DNA of 15,822 nt from Pavlovales sp. CCMP2436 (Eukaryota; Haptophyta; Pavlovophyceae; Pavlovales), in NCBI GenBank assembly GCA_026770615.1, contig MU631514.1:29071-44892 (forward strand), read 5' to 3'. Under the pieces are notes generated by a model. It was given only the letters and a program-made list of their open reading frames with translations, was not told where the DNA came from and did not search any database. Shown one piece after another: positions 8,055-15,018 of this stretch. How positions within the stretch are numbered: the first letter of the stretch is position 1; each line of letters begins with the position of its first letter. Made by a program: the position numbers and the translations under genes.

Positions 8055-8153
8055 GCCGAGTTTGCCTTTCTTAAAATTAATGCCCGTCTATGACTGAGGG
8101 ACACGTCATTCAAAAATTATTCCGTAACGACAAATCGTAACTCAAGAGCTCTC

Positions 8154-8587
8154 ATGGCGCGTGTTGAGATCAAGAACGCGTCGGATGTCACGGCCACTCT
8201 GTCAGCCTACAAAAGCTCGGAGAGCATTATCAACTGGCCGCCTCCAACCTTCATCCCGGCTGGCCAGTCTGGCCTGTTTGACATCGAGATCGCCCCCGGC
8301 GGAGAGAGACTTTGACATCAACATGAACTACGCCGCGCCGCCGGGAGCCACTCATGCTGTGAGTGCTGCCGCCGACTGGTGCGCCGACCCGGCCATTCCG
8401 CGCGCGCTGCGCACCTCCCAGCGCGCCGCGCGCGAAATCGCTCAGCTGCTGTGTGTGGTGCGGCGCCCCTGTTAACGTCTTGCACGGACCGTGGAATTTC
8501 TCGTTCGGCGGCGGCGAGATTAGTCATTCGGGCAACGTCAAATACGGCTCCAAGACGTGCACGCTGAGCGAGTACTGCTTCGTCTAG
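8154..8587 (+). pseudogene. Broken small gene, unknown beta-rich protein
   Basis: The ATG at 8154 opens a frame starting MARVEIKNASDVTATLSAYK and reaching FDIEIAPGGE, then hits TGA at 8313. A one-base frame change in the GAGAGAG run (8302-8308) would continue as DFDINMNYAAPPGATHA up to a GTGAGT donor-like site at 8358. A third open segment, in another frame, reads GPWNFSFGGGE, continues to TCTLSEYCFV and stops at 8585-8587. No clean AG acceptor joins it. GC content is exon-like. The alternating hydrophobic pattern with Asn/Ser near the start and PP..I..G suggests a small beta-sandwich protein, but I do not recognise the family. An uncertain intron could also explain part of this. Confidence 0.5.
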
Positions 8588-8727
8588 GGTTAGGCGAGAA
8601 CACCGTACGTCCACTCGACCCAAAGCAAGCCGGCCTCGCCCGCCCGTGGCGACGCCGCGGCCACGAGCACGTGGTCGCGACGAACTGCTCCTCCTCGTGG
8701 CAGTCGTCGACTGTCGTGTGCCTGATC

Positions 8728-8960
8728 AGCCTAGCGGTGGGGACGGTATCCGTGTGCTCTGCTAAGGTCCCTTGATCCGAATGTTTCTCAACACTTGGGT
8801 CCGGTGGAGACCTGTCAGGGGACGGACGTATTTCTAGATATTTACACGCACCTACTTGGGCGGCAGGAGGACTCTGCACCGGGTCCGGCGACAAAGCAGT
8901 ACCGGCAGCCCTGTCTGTAGTGAGCAGGGCGCCACGCTTGGATGCACGCACCCTCACGGC
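8728..8960 (-). pseudogene. Decayed copy of tgt exon E and adjoining intron
   Basis: 8728-8850 matches the tgt intron segment 13457-13574, sharing TATCCGTGTGCTC, GGAGACCT and TAGATATTTACAC. 8895-8960 retains blocks of exon E, such as AGTGAGCA and GCGCCACG. The copy lies in the same orientation as tgt but has indels and no intact frame. It is too far away and too degraded to be a functional exon. Confidence 0.5.
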
Positions 8961-9361
8961 ACAAGTCCATGTTCATAACAATGCTAAAAGCGCAATCGAC
9001 CCCACCGCCTTCTTCTCGCACCAGGTACCCCATATTTACACACTGACGCAGCGGAGCATGTGGTCGCGATGAGCCGCCCGAGGAGCAGCTGGACCAAATC
9101 TGCGGCGGCGCCGCCTCTCTCTGGTTGCTCTTTTCGGCCTCGGCACCGCCCACGTGCGCCGTCCATCGTGGCATCGGCGGAGACGGCTCCGCCGCGGCGT
9201 CTTTAGCGCGGCGGAGCCGCTTAGGTAGCTGATCGAACTTAGCGTTCCCAGTGTGCTAGCGATCACGCCAATGCCGGTACCTTTGCAATATCTTGAGAAC
9301 TTGCCCAGCGCGGAGCCATTTAATACTGGTAAATATCTATAAATAATGTCTACTTTATTCC
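8961..9361. other. Intergenic, small hairpins, no recognised gene
   Basis: A minus-strand frame runs through 8842-9174 without a recognised motif. A 9-bp stem GGCTCCGCC...GGCGGAGCC lies at about 9187-9223. Otherwise nothing is identified. Confidence 0.35.
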
Positions 9362-9749
9362 GCTCGAGTCCTCTCATCGTCGTCGGTTCATAACGACGTC
9401 ACTTTCGCAAGTGAATCCACCGTTCCAGCAGGTCTTCCGCTGCGCCTGAGCTTCGTGACCACCACTGAAAAAATTATATCGTTGAGTTGCCGGACACGCC
9501 GATGTCCTTGCCACATTGTCGCCGCCGCCGCCGCCTTCCATGTGCCGCTGTCGTCGTCGTCCCAGCCGCCCACGTTCGACTTTCACCACAGCTTGCCGTC
9601 TCTTTCTCTCGAGCTGCTGCGGCGGTCGCTGCCACCATTCCCTTCCCCACCACGCCCACACCCTCGCTCTCAACTTCCCCTCTCCTCTCCCCTCGCCGTT
9701 TTGGTTTCGTCAGACTTAATTTCCGGCTTCTTATCCTTGGGTCAGACTG

Positions 9750-9841
9750 TCATCTGTTGCTTCAAAGTGTGTCTTGCCTTCATCGATGGAGATTACGCAT
9801 ATCATCCTTCCTCCGTTGCGCGACTCTGCGATAAGCTCAGG
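9750..9841 (+). other. Exon-like segment inside the TIR element
   Basis: After a TCAG acceptor-like site, a frame ends FIDGDYAYHPSSVARLCDKL and meets a good donor, AG|GTAAGG, at 9840-9842. The AYHPSSVARLC stretch looks like real protein, and the DGD-x-x-HP pattern faintly recalls a glycosyltransferase GT-A motif. No partner exons were joined. It may be a gene fragment captured by the element. Confidence 0.3.
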
Positions 9842-9854
9842 TAAGGATTTTACG

Positions 9855-10060
9855 TTAGCTCCAGGCCGGGCTGTCCACCCGTTTCCGTTTGCGCTGTATG
9901 TGTGGTAAGAGGCCGTTCAGAGGCTCAGCGCGGTATATAGCGATGAATTTATGCAATCGCCCCTGCTCCAGTCTCTTGATCAGAACCACATCTTTGCCTA
10001 TGCATGTGGCGATGCTGTGGAGCATGCTATATGTGTGTAAGTTTCTAGGGCCTAGGCGAG
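9855..10060 (-). other. Possible coding fragment inside the TIR element
   Basis: On the minus strand a frame of about 60 codons after a TATAG acceptor-like site includes GKDVVLIKRLEQGRLHKFIA and IYRAEPLN, and stops at 9855. Composition is unbiased and the residue mix is protein-like, unlike the repeat-derived frames nearby. The family is not recognised. Confidence 0.3.
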
Positions 10061-10103
10061 CTGTCATAGGACACGTCATTCTAAAGTTATACTTAATAGA
10101 GTT

Positions 10104-10340
10104 TTGTTTTTCACGGCTGTCGCGGGGCTGGTAGTGCCGCCTACAGGCCCTGCGGTGGCTGCGGAAACGGGTGTGCCAGCGGTCGCGGCCATGGCGGCGT
10201 CTGCGGCAAATCCGGCGGCCAAGGAGCCGGTGGTGCCGTCTGCCGGCCCCGCGGCACCGCTAGATTTGCCGCAGGCGATGCTGTCGTACCCTCCCATGCC
10301 ACTGCTGCTGCACAGTTTGAAGCGCCTGGCATGGCTTTGA
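10104..10340 (+). other. Ala/Pro-rich open frame, doubtful
   Basis: A GC-rich stretch is open on both strands across the inner part of the TIR element (+ 10104-10340, - 10076-10561). The plus frame is rich in Ala, Pro and Val and ends LLLHSLKRLAWL. Neither frame has a recognised domain. I list it only as unexplained GC-rich cargo. Confidence 0.2.
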
Positions 10341-10616
10341 TTTCGAGGGTGCTGCAGACGTGGAGTGACGAGCGGGCGGCAGCAACTGCGACGGCGATGG
10401 GTCAATGGCGACGGCGGCGACGGCGGCGACGGCGACGGTGGCAAGGACATGGGCGTGATCGGCAACTCAACGATGTAATTTTTGTCAGTGATGGGCCTTG
10501 GCGGATGAGGCGCTCTGGCCTCTGGAGGTACCTGCTGGGAGTGCTCGCATGGCGGATTCACCTTTCAGAGTAATTGACGTCGTTATGAACCGACGATGAC
10601 GGCGTCTCGAGCAAAA

Positions 10617-10675
10617 TACAGCACAGCATTCAAAACAGTCAGACGCCAGCTTGAATCCCTATCATAAATATAATA
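10617..10675 (+). mobile_element. Dispersed repeat family A, short 3' copy
   Basis: Starting near GCACAGCATTC and ending CTTGAATCCCTATCATAAAT, this matches only the last roughly 55 bp of family A plus an AT-rich tail. It abuts the right end of the TIR element. The 3' end is the same as in the other copies. Confidence 0.65.
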
Positions 10676-10792
10676 GGCCGTGCAAATCCAGGGCGATCCA
10701 CTTCGGGCACACGTCAGGCTAGTTCTAAGATCCCTGTTACGCGCGTCACTTTGATTTTTGTAACCCCCTGCCCTTGTCCTTCTGTGGGCACT

Positions 10793-10990
10793 TTTGTGAA
10801 GGAACGTTCAACGTACCCCCCCGCGGCCTGCGGCCGCGAACGTTGAACGAACCTCCCCCCCCCTCCACGTTCCATTTTGCGATCAGAGGCCGGAAGAACC
10901 CCCCCCCTCGCTCCTTTTGAAAAAGAGGCCGGAACGACACCCCCCTCGTTTCTTTTTTTTTGAATGACGTTGAACAACCCCCGTATTACC
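10793..10990. repeat. C-tract repeat cluster 1
   Basis: Irregular units of about 45-60 bp contain AACGTTGAACGA or GGAACGAC, a run of 5-9 C, CTCGTT and TTTTGAAAAAGAGGCCGG. The same unit type recurs at 11403-11560. The minus-strand open frame across the units is an artefact of repetition. Confidence 0.7.
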
Positions 10991-11196
10991 ACGTTCCATT
11001 TATTAATATTAAATAATAAATAGCAGATGTAATTATATTCATATATAAACTAAACACTGTACGAAACTAGACCTCGAAGTGTCCGCCCCTGCCCCTGTGT
11101 GAGAGTAGATTCCACGTTGATTTTCAAGTCTACCCGCAAGCCATCTGTCAGCTCATCACATAAGTACCACCAGAAACCAGCACGGCCAGCGTGGGA
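10991..11196. other. Intergenic, no recognised gene
   Basis: AT-rich spacer between repeat clusters. No gene, RNA or repeat was recognised. Confidence 0.3.
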
Positions 11197-11400
11197 ACCG
11201 AGCGCAGATCTGCGCCGAGCGTAGATCTACGCTCGGCGACCTTGGCGTTCGGCGCTTGGCGCTTGGCGCCGCAGATCCAAGCGCCGAGCGCCAAGCGCCC
11301 GCCGAGCGCCGAGCGCCGAGCGCAGAGCGCCGAGCACCGAGCGTCCGCCGAGTGCCGAGCGCAGAGCGCCGAGAGCAGAGCGCAGAGCGCAGATCTGTGC
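11197..11400. repeat. GCCGAGC minisatellite with nested palindromes
   Basis: Short units such as GCCGAGC and GCAGAGC (7-8 bp) repeat many times. The left part contains a perfect 26-bp palindrome centred on AGATCT (half-site CGCCGAGCGTAGA) and an adjoining 14-bp palindrome GCGCAGATCTGCGC. Confidence 0.85.
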
Positions 11401-11402
11401 CG

Positions 11403-11570
11403 ATCAGGCGGAACGACCCCCCCTTCGCTCCGTTATAAAAATGAGGCGACAACGACCCCCCCCCTCGTTATTTTTTCTTCGAACAACGTTGAAGTACCCC
11501 CCCTACGTCATGTTATTTAAAATAACGTTGAACGACCCCCCCCTACAGAAGGATAAGGGGGGGGGGGTTT
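11403..11570. repeat. C-tract repeat cluster 2
   Basis: At least three units with AACGACCCCCCC, CTCGTTATTTTT or CTTCGCTCC, and AACGTTGAA, related to 10793-10990. The GCCGAGC array sits between the two clusters as if inserted into one larger array. Confidence 0.7.
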
Positions 11571-11839
11571 ACAAAATGACGCGCGTATGAGACGGATCAA
11601 ATTCAAACCTATTTAAAGGCAGGATACACGCTGTCACCATTATTTGTCTCTAATTTGTTGTCCAGAGCTGAGCCTTTTAGGGTAAGGTCTCAAGAGGCAA
11701 AGAAAAAGCCTCGACCCATCAGAACCTCCCCAACAACTAATTTATAAACATCAGTCTGATTTTCTAGTAAGTCGTAGTCTAAAAAAAACGCGTGACGTCG
11801 CATCATGGCCGTGTGGGTACACTAACTAAGAGCGCAAGA
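11571..11839. other. Intergenic, no recognised gene
   Basis: Mostly AT-rich spacer after the C-tract cluster. No coding sequence or repeat was recognised. Confidence 0.3.
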
Positions 11840-11872
11840 CATCTCGCACACGCGGTCCATATCTGCCAGTTC
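11840..11872 (-). pseudogene. Partial copy of the last tgt exon
   Basis: ATCTCGC followed by ACACG and ATCTGCCAGTTC matches the terminal tgt exon at 12440-12470, with small indels. It lies about 0.6 kb beyond the real stop codon in the same orientation. Confidence 0.5.
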
Positions 11873-11901
11873 TGAATCAGCGATATTTGCGCGGAAGGCA
11901 T

Positions 11902-12095
11902 AAATTAATGTGTGGGGGTTCGGGCTGGCGGTACGTTTCAAGTTCAAGTCAAGCTGATCTAAGCGCTCCGACGCAGGCTCCTACGCGCTACGCCGAGTAG
12001 GGAGCTGTTAGAAGTGGTGGATGATGAGGAAGCCGAAAACAAAACGCTGAAGTCGCTGCGCAACGCGGGGCCGCCCGACAGTACGCGAGCAAGCG
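11902..12095 (+). mobile_element. Dispersed repeat family A, 5' portion
   Basis: Roughly 90% identical to 4925-5118, including CGGTACGTTTCAAGTTCAAG and GCGCAACGCGGGGCCGCCCG. Small indels put stops in the frame that is open in the longer copy. The match ends near 12095, so this copy lacks the 3' part, unlike the other short copies. Confidence 0.8.
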
Positions 12096-12418
12096 AGTCC
12101 ATTGGTGATCCCAGCGGTGACGTATCGCTGGGAAGCGATTGCGGAAGGCATATGTATCATCCGGCTATCATCTGACATTTTGCGCAGCCGCAACGGCGGG
12201 CCATCTACCGCAACGGTTCATGTTTTTATTTTTCATATTCATTATAACTTATTATCTATAGCCAGTTCAACTGATGACAATTGACATAGGTAAGTGAAAC
12301 TTCTCGGCTGGCCATTTCTAAGGCAATAACCATCTAACTTATGACGAATTTAAATTTTTTGGAACGTGCGACTGCGGCAGTCGATGCCGGCGTGGACAGC
12401 TCGGCGCAATAACAGAGT
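12096..12418. other. tgt 3' flank, no recognised gene
   Basis: Downstream flank of tgt (on the minus strand). It contains a small hairpin CGACTGCGGCAGTCG near 12369-12383. No polyadenylation signal of the AATAAA type was recognised. Nothing else is called. Confidence 0.35.
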
Positions 12419-13295
12419 TTAGATTTGGTCTGAGGCTATCATCTCGCGCACACGGGCCATCTGCCAGTTCATGAAGGCAATGTTGTGCCTGCAGGGGAGG
12501 GGCGGGGGAGGGGAGAGGGGGGCGGAGGTAGGGGTGAGATCGCCCCGCGGCTGACCCCGAAACGCAAACCCGGCGGCCCACGGCACAACAAGTCCTCGAC
12601 TTACATGGTATAAATTAGAATGACGTGCGCTGTGCGCACAGCTCGCCGAACCAGCCCCTTTTCACGGGGGCGGCTGCTATCTCCTTCCCCAGGCCACGAT
12701 TCCCAACACGGGGTCTCAAGCCCGCCGGACAGGGTGACTCAATTGGGGTGGGAGGTTGGGGGGGGGGGCTTACATCGAGACTAGCATCGTGAACAGCCGC
12801 TCGCGCTGCTTGAAGAGATGGTGCGAACCATATTACACATTATCATGGTGAACCGCAGGAGATACTACGAATGCCTATACGAAAAAAATAAGTATAATAA
12901 CTTACATAGACGCCAGCATCGTGAACAGCGGTTCGCGCTGCTTGAAAAGATGGTGCATGTAAGCCCGCGTCACGCACCCCGTCATATCGGCGAGCTCGGG
13001 AATGCTCGGCTCAATATGCCTTTGGGGGGGGGGGGTTATGTATTAAATTAGATTAGATTATAGTATGCCCCCCTCATGAATATACTAAATTATATTCGAT
13101 ATAAGACGTCACGCCCCCGTGATATCGGCGAGGTCAGGGATGCTCGGTTCAATATGCCTTTTGGAGGGGGGGGGGTTATGTATGATATAATCATAAATAT
13201 AATATAAAATAGTATTATATCCCATACATAAATATTATATTATATTATATTATACCGCCAGTCAGAGCATGCCTACTTCGATAAAAAAAGTTAAA

Positions 13296-13355
<60 letters not shown>

Positions 13356-13417
13356 CCATAAATGACAACGGCGAAACACACACACACACACACACACAAC
13401 CTCCCATAAATGACAAC

Positions 13418-13457
<40 letters not shown>

Positions 13458-14980
13458 ATGATGACGCTATCCGTGTGCTCGGGAACGGTCCTAGGCTAAC
13501 AGTGTGTTGTTGCTGCACCACTGGGAGACTGGGAGACCTTTACGGGGCCGGACGTTTTTATAGATATTTACACACCTAAAGTCGGTGAGGAATTTCGTGG
13601 CGCGGATGTTGATCCGGCCTTCGCGAGTGAGCAACGTCCCATGGCGCGCCACCCGAGTTGGCCAACACGAGTCAAACGTGTCGATACCGTAGACGCTTGC
13701 CGAAATAACGCTCACCTTTTATGAGTGTTAGTACCTTTTATGAGTGTTAGTTAGTTAGTTAGTATGACCCTTGAACACACCCGCAAACGCCCTAGGCGAT
13801 GAGGGAGGTGGCTTTCATGCAAATGGGTGTGTGTGTAAGTAAGTTTCTAGATTCACGCATAATGTGTGTGTGTGTGTGTGTGAGTAAGTTTCTAGATGAA
13901 TGTCCGCTCCCAAATGTAATAATGTTCGAATGACGTGCGCTGTGCGCAGCTCGCCGAGCCTGCCCTTTTTGATGAGGGCGGCTGTGATCTCCTTCCCCCG
14001 GCCACGAAATGGGTGTGTGTGTAAGTAAGTTTCTAGATTGACGTCCGCTCCCGAATAGTCCCCACCGGACCCAAGCGTTGAGGAACATTCAGGCCAAGGG
14101 GCGCATTTTCGAGCCCACGGATACCGTCCCCACCGCTGAATGTTTGTGTGTGTGCGCGTGTGCGCGTGGGGGGGGGAGGGGAGAGGGAGTAGGCGGGGGG
14201 GAGGGGGTGGGCGGGGGTACCTCGTCGGCGATGCCCAACAAGTGCACGGGACGCTCGTCAGGGAGCGTTGGGGCGATGTCGGCCAGGAGGCCGAGCATTT
14301 CCTTCCGGTTGGCGCCCAGCGATCCGCCGATGGCCTAAGAAGAAGAATAATAATGAAAGCACCAATGAGAAGAAAAAAAAGAAAAATGTTGCCAGGCCGA
14401 TGGCCTAATAATAAAAATAATAATAAATATGATTACAATAAGAACTACAATAACCATGATGTGGTTATAATAATGAAACTAATGACCGTTCTGTCGAACT
14501 CCCGCTCAGAGAAGAAACTGCGCCTCAATAATAATAACACTAATAATACTAGTTATAATTATTATACCTATAATTTACTGTTCCATCGAACTCACGCCCG
14601 GACAGGAACTGCGCCTAAATATATCTATATATCTATATACCTATGTATATACATATACTATATATACTATGTATATATATACTATGTATATATATATATA
14701 TATGTGTATGTGTGTATTAATAAATTACCGTTCCATCGAACTCCCGCTCAGACAGGAACTGCGCCGATTCGGCGCGCAGTGCACGGTCGGTTCCCCCGTG
14801 CAGCACGCCGTACATGGCCTGCCCCCGCACCTATTAAAGTTATTGATAATATTACATTATATTACAAAGGGGGGGGGGGATTCAGTAGAGGTTAAATTTG
14901 TTATAAATATTAAATATCGCGCACGAATGTCATGCCCGTACGCCTTCGGGCTGCAAGCCTGGGAATGTTATAAGAATTAT

Positions 14981-15018
<38 letters not shown>

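Larger units (their letters stand above)
9362..10612. mobile_element. 1.25-kb element with long terminal inverted repeats
   Basis: The left arm (9362 to about 9536) and right arm (about 10440 to 10612) are inverted copies. Both begin GCTCGAG at the outer end and share TCGTCGGTTCATAACGACGT, GTGAATCC, CCAGCAGGT, ATCGTTGAGTTGCCG and ATGTCCTTGCCAC, in that order. The arms differ by indels. No transposase is recognised inside and no clear target-site duplication is visible, so it is probably an old non-autonomous DNA transposon, possibly carrying captured sequence. Confidence 0.72.
12489..12905 (-). other. tgt intron F-G with relic exon copies
   Basis: Donor GTAAGT follows the codons for FTMLAS plus AT. 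The acceptor CTGCAG follows a C-rich tract. Splicing creates Met then HNIAF. The intron contains a partial copy of exon F (12769-12828) and a degraded copy of a probable N-terminal exon (12621-12699). Confidence 0.85.
13020..13575 (-). other. tgt intron E-F with CA repeats and exon F relic
   Basis: Donor GTGTGTAAAT is at 13575. The acceptor is twelve C followed by AAAG. The intron holds three CA runs and a copy of the start of exon F (13106-13175). Removal gives DFR joined to HIEPS, which matches the family. Confidence 0.85.
13716..14220 (-). other. tgt intron D-E with embedded repeats
   Basis: Donor GTACCC is at 14220 and the acceptor is AAAAG at 13716. It holds three copies of GTAAGTTTCTAGAT-type sequence next to GT repeats (13836, 13884, 14023), the N-terminal exon relic (13931-14007), and an inverted relative (14020-14135) of the repeat found in intron E-F and at 8728-8850. 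Confidence 0.8.
14335..14728 (-). other. tgt intron C-D with exon-border copies
   Basis: Donor GTAATT is at 14728 and acceptor TTCTTCTTAG ends at 14335. The intron contains two copies of the end of exon C (14577-14615 and 14484-14524) and one short copy of the start of exon D (14396-14408), separated by AAT and TA microsatellites. Confidence 0.85.

Noticed and set aside
10714..10992. Minus-strand protein with repeated FxKxxRGGGxxPA motifs
   Set aside because: The repeats follow the DNA-level C-tract units, differ in frame between units, and recur as non-coding units at 11403-11570.
13245..13521. Cys/Val repeat proteins on the minus strand
   Set aside because: They are translations of (CA)n microsatellites inside a tgt intron.
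14140..14895. Plus-strand 251-codon open frame
   Set aside because: It runs antisense to tgt exons C and D and through microsatellites. The residue composition (Asn, Tyr, Ile runs) reflects AAT and TA repeats.
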